The position numbers and the translations under genes were made by a program. Under the pieces are notes generated by a model. That model did no database searches. It was not told where the DNA came from and saw only the letters and a program-made list of their open reading frames with translations. This document shows, one piece after another, positions 27,114 to 34,409 of a DNA stretch of 64,000 nucleotides. The stretch is from Leuconostoc mesenteroides subsp. mesenteroides ATCC 8293 (GTDB lineage Bacteria > Bacillota > Bacilli > Lactobacillales > Lactobacillaceae). Location: positions 1,023,001 through 1,087,000 of the forward strand of contig NC_008531.1 in the NCBI RefSeq assembly GCF_000014445.1. The letters are read 5' to 3'. Positions within the stretch are counted from its first letter, which is position 1. Each line of letters opens with the position of its first letter.

Positions 27114-27788
27114 ATGTCAAATCTAATTTTCGACTCAGTCACAAAAATTTTTGGTGAAGGGAGTAGTAAGTACGTAGCACTAGAAAATATTAATTTCGAA
27201 GCAGAAAGTGGTCAGCTTATTTTAGTTGTAGGGCCATCAGGATCAGGAAAAACTACATTTTTGACTATAGCAGGCGGACTACAGACACCAACTAATGGTG
27301 ACGTAAAAATAAATGACAGTACAATTAACAGTTTGTCCAAAAAACAACAAACAAAATTAAGATTGGAAAAAATAGGATTTGTTTTACAATCTTATAACTT
27401 AGTCCCATTTTTAACGGTCGAAGAACAGTTTAAATTCGTAGATAAAATAAAAAACCAAAATTTGACTAAACAAAAAATGCATGAGCTTCTTTCTGATTTA
27501 GGACTTTTAGAACTGCTAAAAAAATATCCTAATCAACTTTCTGGTGGACAAAAGCAGCGTGTGGCAATTGCTAGAGCATTATACACTGATCCTGACTATA
27601 TTTTAGCAGATGAACCCACAGCCGCATTAGATACAGATAGATCCATGAAAGTAATCGAGTTACTCAGAGATTTAGCGCACAAAAGAAATAAAATTATTAT
27701 TGTAGTTACTCATGACTTAAGGTTAAAAGATATGGCAGACAAAGTTTATAAGATAATTGACGGTAAAATGACAATCCTGGAGAAGTAA
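27114..27788 (+). CDS. ABC transporter ATP-binding protein
   Basis: I chose ATG 27114 after the GGAGG box; the earlier in-frame ATG 27072 lies within the permease gene. 224 residues: Walker A G-P-S-G-S-G-K-T (40-47), signature L-S-G-G-Q-K-Q-R (142-149), Walker B Y-I-L-A-D-E-P (162-168), and an H-loop in V-V-T-H-D. It is of the LolD/MacB/HrtA class and pairs with the permease four bases upstream. Confidence 0.88.
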   Translation: MSNLIFDSVTKIFGEGSSKYVALENINFEAESGQLILVVGPSGSGKTTFLTIAGGLQTPTNGDVKINDSTINSLSKKQQTKLRLEKIGFVLQSYNLVPFLTVEEQFKFVDKIKNQNLTKQKMHELLSDLGLLELLKKYPNQLSGGQKQRVAIARALYTDPDYILADEPTAALDTDRSMKVIELLRDLAHKRNKIIIVVTHDLRLKDMADKVYKIIDGKMTILEK

Positions 27789-27857
27789 TTTAATTTATGA
27801 CTAAAAATCAGCAAAAATATAATTATGACTAAGGAATATTTTATTAACTAAATGTTG

Positions 27858-27893
27858 AGATAGCACAAGGAAATATTTGTGCTATCTTTTTTA
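27858..27893 (+). terminator. strong intrinsic terminator between the crt-ABC operon and the next gene
   Basis: A perfect 11-bp stem (27858-27868 with 27877-27887) is followed by a T run. It ends about 70 bases after the ATPase gene and 25 bases before ATG 27918. Confidence 0.85.
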
Positions 27894-27917
27894 TTTATTA
27901 GGAAAAGAGAAAAAATT

Positions 27918-28328
27918 ATGACAACGAAAATATGGTTAAAACCAGAACAATTAGATCTGTATATTAAACATTTAGAACGATTTAGAGACTTATATAGTCA
28001 ACTAGACCAGACTTTAGAAAGTGATAGAAAAGACTTTCAATTTAAGGCAGGTGCACCCAACTTTCAAACAACGTTGAGCGTATCAATGCAATTACAAGCT
28101 AAAATTAGACAAGCACAATCTCAAACATACGGAGATGTGCTTTTTTTTAACAAAGAATTAGCATCTAGGGTACAAGATTTGGTTTCAAAATCAATTGAGT
28201 TAACCTTTGCGTATCGTGATTTAGACTTGCTAATTAAGGGAAATGATCGCAATACTGAAAGTGGTTTAAACAAAATTGAAGAACAGTTGTATCAGGCTAA
28301 ACGTCAGTTGAGAGAGAGGGCAATGTGA
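27918..28328 (+). CDS. small helical hypothetical protein
   Basis: 136 residues from ATG 27918, preceded by AGGAAAAGAG; a GTG further upstream lies inside the terminator stem and is unlikely. The protein is helical and Gln/Lys/Arg-rich with no membrane segment. Its hairpin-led start resembles the transfer-operon genes, so it may be a displaced member of that module, separated from it by the carotenoid operon. Confidence 0.5.
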   Translation: MTTKIWLKPEQLDLYIKHLERFRDLYSQLDQTLESDRKDFQFKAGAPNFQTTLSVSMQLQAKIRQAQSQTYGDVLFFNKELASRVQDLVSKSIELTFAYRDLDLLIKGNDRNTESGLNKIEEQLYQAKRQLRERAM

Positions 28329-28421
28329 TGATGGTAGGAAAGTAACATTTCTGTAGAATTTTGCACAATTTGTTAATGTCGACAAATGATTTTGAATAGG
28401 GTATATTTAGTAGTTATACCT

Positions 28422-28553
28422 AATAAAATCTCTAGAGGAATAGGTGTCACTACTGAAGAAGTTGGGAACACGGCTGCTTTTTTATTGAGTCCTATTGCAA
28501 GTGGGGTAGTTGGAGATATAATTTACGTTGATAAAGGTACTCACCTTATCTAA
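28422..28553 (+). pseudogene. fabI: 3' fragment of a fabI-type enoyl-ACP reductase gene
   Basis: One frame reads G-V-T-T-E-E-V-G-N-T-A-A-F-L-L-S, then G-D-I-I-Y-V-D-K-G and H-L-I, then stops at 28551-28553. This is the conserved C-terminus of FabI enoyl-ACP reductases. Only about 40 codons remain and nothing recognisable precedes them, so it is a remnant of chromosome-type DNA left by rearrangement, probably transposition nearby. Confidence 0.75.
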
Positions 28554-28826
28554 GCCTATTTAATAGAATAATAGGTCTTCATACCAGATTTAAAATTATA
28601 TGGAAAAGAACGCAAAGCATACTTGAGTGCAATGCGTTTTTTGTGAATTGGCTGACGTTAAAAGTGTGCTTGATGATTTCAATGTTGTGTCATTAAGGTA
28701 TGTCTAATATATTGCTCTTAAATACGTGAAAAAATAAAATAATAGGCAATATTGTGAAATGGTAAACTTGTTATAAGGGATTAATGCCCAACTTTACTAA
28801 TCAAAACAAAGGAGAATATATGTTTT
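28554..28826. other. noncoding stretch between fabI remnant and IS30 transposase
   Basis: No gene seen. It presumably contains the left end of the IS30-type element, but I cannot find a convincing inverted repeat matching the right side. Confidence 0.35.
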
Positions 28827-30008
28827 ATGAGTGATGAAACACCAAAAAAACGAAAGCGCCAACCACATATAAATGAGAACCAACGTCACATGATTGAATA
28901 CCTGTGGAATATTGAAAAAATGACACAGGCTGATATAGCTAGACGTTTAGGATATACACCGTCATCAATACTACGTGAATTGCACCGTGGCAACACGCTT
29001 GATTTTTCACATGTAGATAGACGAACACTGTTGAATATGGAGGATATACACGCACGTATCAAGTATTCGGCACAACGTGGTCAATATCTAGCCTTAAAGA
29101 AACGTAGTAAAATGGGTACTGGTTCAAGATTGACTCCTGAATTAAAAGAAATTATTGAGACTTGGGTTAATGTTGAGCATTGGACACCTGAACAAATAGC
29201 TGGCAATGTGCAAGATGTTGATGTTTCCGCGTCAGTCATTAGGTTATGGGCTAGAAAAGGTTTGATTGATATTCGCAAACATAAGTATCATCGACAAAAC
29301 GGCACGCCAAAGGAACGTGCAGTAGCCCAGACAAGACGTGCTAAAGAACGTGAAATTGCTAGACTACGTGAGCAACTGAAAAATGACGGAGAACTAGTCC
29401 GCCATTCAATATTTGATCGTTCACAAGTGGTTGAAAGTCGTAAACAGTTCGGTCATTGGGAAATTGATTTAGTGTTGCCTGCTAAAATGAATAATCAACG
29501 TTATCAAGATACTACTGCGATTATGACATTTACTGAACGCAAAACTCGGTTTACTGCCTTAGTATTAGTTCGTAGTAAGAAATCTAGTGATATGGTTGAT
29601 GCGTTTAAGTTGTTTTATGAGCGTTATGGCAAAGCTGTGCGTACTATAACAGCAGACAATGGTTCTGAATTTATCTCATGGGACTTTTTAGAATATGTTC
29701 AAAAAGAGCTTAAAATTAAGCTGTACTATGCTACACCGTCATCACCACAACAACGTGGTTCAAATGAAAACAGAAACCGTAAGCTACGTGATTGGTATCC
29801 TAAAGGCACGTCATTTAAAGATGTGAAACAGCGACAATTAGATGAAGTCGCTTCAAAAATGAATGCTATGCCATTAAGACAGGCACTTGACGGTAAACGA
29901 CCTATGGTAGTGTTTGAACAAGAATATAAAGCCATGCAACGTTACCGTAGAGCTTATGAAAAACGTAAACAGCGCATGCTTGAAGAACGCCAAAATGATG
30001 AAAAATAA
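28827..30008 (+). CDS. IS30-family transposase
   Basis: 393 residues. N-terminal helix-turn-helix (M-T-Q-A-D-I-A-R-R-L-G, about residues 32-54); catalytic DDE triad in F-G-H-W-E-I-D-L-V (Asp214), T-A-D-N-G-S-E-F (Asp277) and S-P-Q-Q-R-G-S-N-E-N (Glu314), with 36 residues between the last two, as usual for IS30. The frame is intact. Terminal repeats were not found by eye, so element borders are not called. It is a different lineage from the deleted IS30 at 58756. Confidence 0.88.
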   Translation: MSDETPKKRKRQPHINENQRHMIEYLWNIEKMTQADIARRLGYTPSSILRELHRGNTLDFSHVDRRTLLNMEDIHARIKYSAQRGQYLALKKRSKMGTGSRLTPELKEIIETWVNVEHWTPEQIAGNVQDVDVSASVIRLWARKGLIDIRKHKYHRQNGTPKERAVAQTRRAKEREIARLREQLKNDGELVRHSIFDRSQVVESRKQFGHWEIDLVLPAKMNNQRYQDTTAIMTFTERKTRFTALVLVRSKKSSDMVDAFKLFYERYGKAVRTITADNGSEFISWDFLEYVQKELKIKLYYATPSSPQQRGSNENRNRKLRDWYPKGTSFKDVKQRQLDEVASKMNAMPLRQALDGKRPMVVFEQEYKAMQRYRRAYEKRKQRMLEERQNDEK

Positions 30009-30041
30009 GCCGTAAAAGCTGGTAATAAAAATAATGAACTT

Positions 30042-30065
30042 TAGACACTACATGTGTCTTTTTTT
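30042..30065 (+). terminator. terminator downstream of the transposase
   Basis: The stem AGACAC/GTGTCT (30042-30047 with 30053-30058) has a 5-nt loop and is followed by a run of seven T. Confidence 0.7.
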
Positions 30066-30096
30066 GTTGTGCTTAAAATATAAATATTTGAAAACG

Positions 30097-30125
30097 GTTT
30101 AATTGGTTGAAATATTTGATATAAT
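30097..30125 (+). promoter_or_regulatory. extended -10 promoter of the replication region
   Basis: TATAAT at 30120-30125 is preceded by TG at 30117-30118 (extended -10). A weak -35 GTTTAA lies at 30097-30102 with a 17-base spacer. It would start a transcript near 30132, heading into a gene-free stretch of about 340 bases that ends at a terminator. Confidence 0.6.
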
Positions 30126-30131
30126 AGTGAG

Positions 30132-30500
30132 TAATTAGATTGCTAAAAGCCTTTGTATAGACGTTCCAAAAGCGTGGACGTGCAGTTTACTTTTAAACCA
30201 AATCATGATATTCTGGAAGAAGTAGTGCTCTGATTTAAAAATAATCTTCGTTAGTTTTACATACATGTTACTGGTATTTTACCAAAATATTAAACATGTG
30301 GTTTTCAGCTTGACATCCGCCGTTCGTCTTTTAGTGTACCGTGCATAATCTAACGTAACAGAGGCTTGTTGATACGTTGGCGCACAAGGGATTACACAGT
30401 TTACTAAAAATCCAAAGTCAATAAATTGAAATGAAGTAACGTATTTGTAACATTAGTTATTTTAAAAGCTCATAAGTCCTGTGTGGGCTTATTTTTTTTG
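30132..30500 (+). ncRNA. candidate structured noncoding RNA or long leader upstream of repA
   Basis: About 370 bases without a gene, bounded by an extended -10 promoter and an intrinsic terminator (stem 30472-30479 with 30485-30492, then eight T). It contains nested inverted repeats: ACATGTT/AACATGT (30263-30269 with 30293-30299) enclosing TGGTA/TACCA (30272-30276 with 30280-30284), and an ACGT-based hairpin near 30159-30180. I could not match it to tmRNA, RNase P RNA or 6S RNA. Control of plasmid copy number is one possibility. Confidence 0.4.
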
Positions 30501-30614
30501 CTTAAAAACAGCCTAAATATTAAGAAGTTGCTAAGAAACCGTCTTCATGACGGTTAATTATTGGTAATAAAATCAATGAAAATTGACAACTAAAACAAGG
30601 GAGAAAGAAACAAA

Positions 30615-30848
30615 ATGAGACATTCTTTTGGGTCAATTGTAAAAGCCTATCGGGAAAGAAAAAGACTAACACAATTGGAATTAGCTGTGAAATCAAAAGG
30701 GGAATTATCAACGGCGACGATTTCAAAAGCTGAAACCGATCCAAGTTATAATCCGAAACTGACGACGTTCATCAAATTTTACAAAATTATGGATGTGCCA
30801 TTTAAAGATATTGTTGCGACATTAGAGGGGACTGCTGATGATAAATGA
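30615..30848 (+). CDS. XRE-family small DNA-binding regulator
   Basis: 77 residues forming one helix-turn-helix domain (L-T-Q-L-E-L-A, then S-T-A-T-I-S-K-A-E). ATG 30615 follows an AAGGGAGAAAG box. It overlaps the repA start by 11 bases, so it is co-translated with the initiator and probably tunes replication or operon expression. Confidence 0.75.
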   Translation: MRHSFGSIVKAYRERKRLTQLELAVKSKGELSTATISKAETDPSYNPKLTTFIKFYKIMDVPFKDIVATLEGTADDK

Positions 30849-31809
30849 TCAAGATACACCCAGGAAAATGGAACGTGTTAGTAGAAATCAAGTTGAAACT
30901 AATGAACGATTCTACAAAATTCCAAAAGCACTGTTTGAAAATGAATTCTACGCCAACATGAAACTTGAAACGAAAATGGCTTATGCAATTCTGCGTGATC
31001 GTTTCTTGTTGTCAATTAAAAATAATTGGATTGATAAAAATGGTGATGTTTACTTGATTTACAAAAACAGTGACCTGCAAACAATTCTTAGTGTTGGCGA
31101 GAAAAAAGTCATTAGTTTGAAAAAAGAACTAGCAGATTTTGGGCTCCTTGAAGAAGAACGACAAGGGTTAAATAAACCAAACAGACTTTACGTTGGCAAC
31201 ATAAACACTGATTTCGAAGTTATCCACAGGGCCAACCCCTTGGGGGACAAGGAACTGTCAAAACGACAGGTCCGGAACTGTCAAAATGACAAGTCAAGAA
31301 CTTCCAAAACGACAGCTCAAGAACTGTCAAAACGACAGTCAAGTGAGACTGAGAATAGTGAGACTATTTTGAGTGAAACTGAAACCAATTCTTTTGATAA
31401 GGATGAAATAAATACTAATAATAATTCAAAAAAACCTCAACAATCATTTATCGCAATTGGCAAAATTATTCAAAACAATCCTGAATTAAGAAGTGTAGTC
31501 CAAGGTTTAATTCCTGATTTACTTTTGAATGAACCCCAACAAGCAGAAATTGTCGTCCGTGCTCTTGATTGTGGCTATCATTTTTTGACGGCCGAACTTG
31601 AGAAAGGTAATTCTGCTTTAACTTTGCAAAAGCAATTACAAGGTGAAGTTGCTATCAAACAGTTACTTTTGAACACTGGCTTCAACCAAGTAGATTACAT
31701 GCGCGACCACCTGATTGATATCAGCCAATATGGGAAATATTTTGCTAGTGGCTTTAAGAGTCGTTTGAAGATTGCAATTACAACAAGTCAATCGGCCTCA
31801 GGCTTTTAA
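30838..31809 (+). CDS. repA: RepA_N-type plasmid replication initiator
   Basis: 323 residues. Residues about 18-115 match the RepA N-terminal winged-helix domain: F-Y-K-I-P-K-A-L-F, a K-M-A-Y-A-I-L-R-D-R segment, D-V-Y-L-I-Y, and L-A-D-F-G-L-L. A hydrophilic middle (about 130-200) is encoded by the iteron DNA, and a helical C-terminal domain follows. RepA_N proteins drive theta replication of large Firmicutes plasmids from an origin inside their own gene, which fits the repeats and DnaA box seen here. ATG 30868 is a possible alternative start. Confidence 0.88.
   Translation: MINDQDTPRKMERVSRNQVETNERFYKIPKALFENEFYANMKLETKMAYAILRDRFLLSIKNNWIDKNGDVYLIYKNSDLQTILSVGEKKVISLKKELADFGLLEEERQGLNKPNRLYVGNINTDFEVIHRANPLGDKELSKRQVRNCQNDKSRTSKTTAQELSKRQSSETENSETILSETETNSFDKDEINTNNNSKKPQQSFIAIGKIIQNNPELRSVVQGLIPDLLLNEPQQAEIVVRALDCGYHFLTAELEKGNSALTLQKQLQGEVAIKQLLLNTGFNQVDYMRDHLIDISQYGKYFASGFKSRLKIAITTSQSASGF
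31220..31345 (+). repeat. origin of replication inside repA: DnaA box plus four 23-bp iterons
   Basis: A perfect DnaA box TTATCCACA (31220-31228) is followed by four direct repeats whose GAAC cores begin at 31252, 31275, 31298 and 31321, exactly 23 bases apart (consensus GAACTGTCAAAACGACAG). Because 23 is not a multiple of three, the same DNA is read in all three frames and gives different peptides. AT-rich sequence follows (31380-31440), suitable for unwinding. This is the RepA_N oriV arrangement. Confidence 0.85.
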
Positions 31810-31836
31810 CTTTAAATTGGAGAGAGGAGAGATATA

Positions 31837-32112
31837 ATGGCAAACCAATACAACGTATTTATTGCAGTAGACTTTTTCAACGCAGACATACTTTTTGTGG
31901 CTAACTCATCAGGTGAACTTAGCCGAAAAGTGATCAAAGCAATTGAAAATCATAAATTAGAAAGCGATGGCGCAGTGAGGTTATACCGTACCTCTTATCA
32001 ATCAATTAAGGCTATCGAAAATTTGATGGTACGTTACCATTTACCATTTCATGAAGCTGCAAGACCAAAAGGGAGAGATTATGAAAATCAGACAATTAAC
32101 GCTGTTGGATGA
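31837..32112 (+). CDS. small hypothetical protein in the replication operon
   Basis: 91 residues, soluble, starting after GGAGAGGAGAG. It begins 27 bases after repA and its 3' end overlaps the next gene. The V-F-I-A-V-D-F-F start and alternating strand/helix pattern suggest a small alpha/beta fold. No family recognised. Confidence 0.5.
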   Translation: MANQYNVFIAVDFFNADILFVANSSGELSRKVIKAIENHKLESDGAVRLYRTSYQSIKAIENLMVRYHLPFHEAARPKGRDYENQTINAVG

Positions 32113-32437
32113 GCAAAGTTTACAAGAACTGCAACAAACCAAATACGTCGTTATTCTCGTTAGGGAATTGAAAAATAATCTCGTTCAACCCACAAAAAAA
32201 CAAGCCTTGGTCTGTTTAAAACCAAATGAAATGAAAGTCAAAGGTGAGCTGTTTGACGATTGCTTAGGGAATCATTACGTCGGTTGTACAGTCCTGAAAG
32301 GCATTCATTATTCTGAAGCTGGCAACCAAATCCCAGTGTTTAAACTACCAAATAATATCCAAGACTATTTAACTAACCAATTAGCCCCAATTATTAGTTT
32401 ACTGGATCAAAAAAGGAGAAATTATTATGCAAAATAA
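32081..32437 (+). CDS. hypothetical protein upstream of ssb
   Basis: ATG 32081 (after GGGAGAG) gives 118 residues and a 32-base overlap with the preceding gene; earlier ATG 32051 is less likely. Soluble, mixed alpha/beta. It overlaps ssb by 11 bases. Unknown function, but fixed placement between repA and ssb suggests a plasmid maintenance or transfer role. Confidence 0.5.
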   Translation: MKIRQLTLLDEQSLQELQQTKYVVILVRELKNNLVQPTKKQALVCLKPNEMKVKGELFDDCLGNHYVGCTVLKGIHYSEAGNQIPVFKLPNNIQDYLTNQLAPIISLLDQKRRNYYAK

Positions 32438-32837
32438 TCACCACGTAGGACGTTTAGTTCGCGATGTTAACTTCACTGTAAGAGGTGAAAATAAAACAAA
32501 GATTGCCTACTTCAAATTAGCCATTAATGATTTAAAAGATGGCAAAGCAACTTACATTGATTATGTTGCTTTTAACAAAACGGCAGAATTGATTCATGAT
32601 TATGTGACTGATATTGGCCAAGTAGTTGAGGTTGAATTTGTGATGCGTAATCACAACTACACTGATAAACACACTGGTCAAAAAGTTTACGCTATGCAAA
32701 ACCAAGTCACACAATTCCGTATCTACAAATCTAGTTCGTCATCCAAAAATCAGGTTGAAAAACAAGATGTCACGGATAAAGATTTGCCACCATACCCTGA
32801 CTTTAACAGCAATGCATTTGAGTATGTAGAGGGGTAG
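32427..32837 (+). CDS. ssb: single-stranded DNA-binding protein
   Basis: 136 residues with the OB-fold pattern of bacterial SSB: G-R-L-V-R-D at the start, a strand-rich core with I-A-Y-F-K-L-A-I-N, Y-I-D-Y-V-A-F-N-K-T-A-E, then an acidic, Pro-containing tail (D-L-P-P-Y-P-D-F) where SSB partners bind. The tail does not end in the usual D-D-I-P-F. A plasmid SSB next to replication and mobilisation genes would coat transferred or replicating single strands. Confidence 0.85.
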   Translation: MQNNHHVGRLVRDVNFTVRGENKTKIAYFKLAINDLKDGKATYIDYVAFNKTAELIHDYVTDIGQVVEVEFVMRNHNYTDKHTGQKVYAMQNQVTQFRIYKSSSSSKNQVEKQDVTDKDLPPYPDFNSNAFEYVEG

Positions 32838-32841
32838 GACA

Positions 32842-33810
32842 ATGACTGCAATAATCACAATAGCTGATAAATTTAGAAATATCTTTCAAAGATTTAGTCG
32901 CTTCGGTACTTGGTTTTTGGAACATCAGCGGCGCAATTTAATTGCCACATTTAGCATATTTATCCTGATAGCTTTTAGTACAACCGTGATGGTTAATATT
33001 ACACCACGCCCCTCAAATTTGCCAAGTACGGAGTTAAATACACCAGTTTCATTTGGCACTTTGAACAAAACCGCTAGTCTAACAAAAAGTGTTTTTAATA
33101 AAAATAATGGTGTTTTGGAACTGCATTATACAATCTCTGACGGAGCTGTTTCTGATCAAGATTTGGTTGATATTAGCAAAATTAAATTCACTGCTATGAC
33201 TGATCATGGTGGTAGTCAAGTGACAGGTCGTGTCGTACCAACTTCGAATAGTACAGTCGTGGTTCAATTTAAAAACCTGAGTCATAACTTCAATGCTGTA
33301 ACACTAACAGCTCATGATAAAAGCATCAATACTGCCACAGTCGAAGCGCCAAGTAGCGTAGTTGCTGATAGTTCAAGTGCAAAGAAAACGGCTGCAAATA
33401 GTAATACAGTCAGCGGTAAATTCATTATCAATCATGACAAAGTTTCTAAGTCAAATAGGCTAACATTTGCCACTCAAAGGGAACTTGAAGTTAGCGAAAG
33501 TGAAGCTAAAATAGCGGCACAACAAAAATTGATTTCCAAGAATACAAACGCGATTGTTGAATATCAAAAAGCCATTGATCAACAGCAATCGTCCATCAAA
33601 AAGTACCAAAAAATACTCGCCCAGTCTGATGAATCAGATACACAAACTAGCATTGATAATGCGCGTGATGCCATTACACAAATACGAACACAAATCAGTG
33701 ATGCACAAAAAAATATTCAACGTGCTAAGACAAATATTAGTCAATATCAAAAGACTAAAAAGCAGGTTCAGGAAGGCAAATCATTGTTGCCAAAACCAAC
33801 CGATTTGTAA
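32842..33810 (+). CDS. membrane-anchored coiled-coil hypothetical protein
   Basis: 322 residues: one membrane helix (about 33-53), an outer beta-rich domain (about 65-180), then a long Gln/Lys/Ser-rich coiled coil (about 210-315). It follows ssb by four bases. A wall-spanning accessory of the transfer module or an adhesin-like stalk would fit this layout; no family recognised. Confidence 0.55.
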   Translation: MTAIITIADKFRNIFQRFSRFGTWFLEHQRRNLIATFSIFILIAFSTTVMVNITPRPSNLPSTELNTPVSFGTLNKTASLTKSVFNKNNGVLELHYTISDGAVSDQDLVDISKIKFTAMTDHGGSQVTGRVVPTSNSTVVVQFKNLSHNFNAVTLTAHDKSINTATVEAPSSVVADSSSAKKTAANSNTVSGKFIINHDKVSKSNRLTFATQRELEVSESEAKIAAQQKLISKNTNAIVEYQKAIDQQQSSIKKYQKILAQSDESDTQTSIDNARDAITQIRTQISDAQKNIQRAKTNISQYQKTKKQVQEGKSLLPKPTDL

Positions 33811-33816
33811 TTCTAT

Positions 33817-33850
33817 ATAGTCCAAGAATTTGCCTAACGGGCTATTTTTT
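33817..33850 (+). terminator. terminator closing the repA-ssb operon
   Basis: The stem ATAGTCC/GGGCTAT (33817-33823 with 33839-33845, one G-U pair) is followed by a T run. Confidence 0.65.
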
Positions 33851-33862
33851 ATAGCAAAACCT

Positions 33863-33906
33863 GGGTACAGAAAGGGTACAGACAAAGTACAGAAAGGGTA
33901 CAGACA
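33863..33906 (+). repeat. four tandem 11-bp repeats upstream of the mobilisation genes
   Basis: Units GGGTACAGAAA, GGGTACAGACA, AAGTACAGAAA and GGGTACAGACA follow without gaps. The 11-base period is about one helical turn, so a protein dimer array would bind one face of the DNA. They stand beside candidate oriT hairpins and the RHH gene. Confidence 0.75.
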
Positions 33907-34010
33907 GTTTTGTGATTGGTAATCCCTTGAAAGGCCCGCACGGCGGGATTAAAACCACAAGGTTTTCCTTTCCCCTTAACCTGTTCCCAATTCATTAAAT
34001 ATTTTATGGA
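33907..34010 (+). other. candidate oriT of the MobL module
   Basis: Two inverted repeats lie close together: AATCCC/GGGATT (33921-33926 with 33945-33950) and AAAACC/GGTTTT (33951-33956 with 33961-33966, 4-nt loop), followed by a pyrimidine-rich tract. The site is directly upstream of the RHH and relaxase operon and next to the tandem 11-bp repeats. The nick site is not assigned. Confidence 0.5.
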
Positions 34011-34016
34011 GGTTGT

Positions 34017-34394
34017 ATGAAAGGTATAACAAAAACAATTAAAAACATTGATGAACATGCTTTGAAAACCATTGAAGCACAGGCATCAAAAGAAAATGTC
34101 TCGTCAAGTCAATTGATTCGTGAACAAATTGAACACTATGCCAAGCGGCTTGAAGAAGATAGCGCAACCAAAGTATTGCATACGTATCTCGACGATTTAA
34201 TCATGGCTAACAATAACGTTGTGCACGGATTAAATGACAATACAATTGCGATAGGTGAAATGTTTAAAACAATTCTAGCGCGACTTGAAATGTATTTTCC
34301 AGACTTAAATGATGAGGTAGAACGAATTCAAAAAAACGCTCGCCCTAAGGAAAAAAATTTGCCAAAGTCGATTGACTTTGATGAGTTTGAATAA
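34017..34394 (+). CDS. ribbon-helix-helix relaxosome accessory protein
   Basis: 125 residues. The N-terminal 45 residues fit an Arc/CopG-type RHH fold (I-T-K-T-I-K-N-I-D strand, then A-L-K-T-I-E-A-Q-A and S-S-S-Q-L-I-R-E-Q-I-E-H-Y helices); the rest is helical. Such proteins bind oriT repeats and help the relaxase nick. It heads the mobilisation operon and lies beside the 11-bp repeats, its likely binding site. ATG 34017 follows TGGAGG. Confidence 0.7.
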   Translation: MKGITKTIKNIDEHALKTIEAQASKENVSSSQLIREQIEHYAKRLEEDSATKVLHTYLDDLIMANNNVVHGLNDNTIAIGEMFKTILARLEMYFPDLNDEVERIQKNARPKEKNLPKSIDFDEFE

Positions 34395-34409
34395 TTGGAA
34401 GGAGTACAA

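Noticed and set aside
28827..30008. IS30 transposase as the integrase of an ICE
   Set aside because: No attachment sites or paired ends were seen, and RepA_N replication with iterons favours a plasmid.
30132..30500. tmRNA, RNase P RNA or 6S RNA
   Set aside because: Length is in range for some, but I see neither a tRNA-like end nor the conserved cores; kept only as an unnamed candidate RNA.
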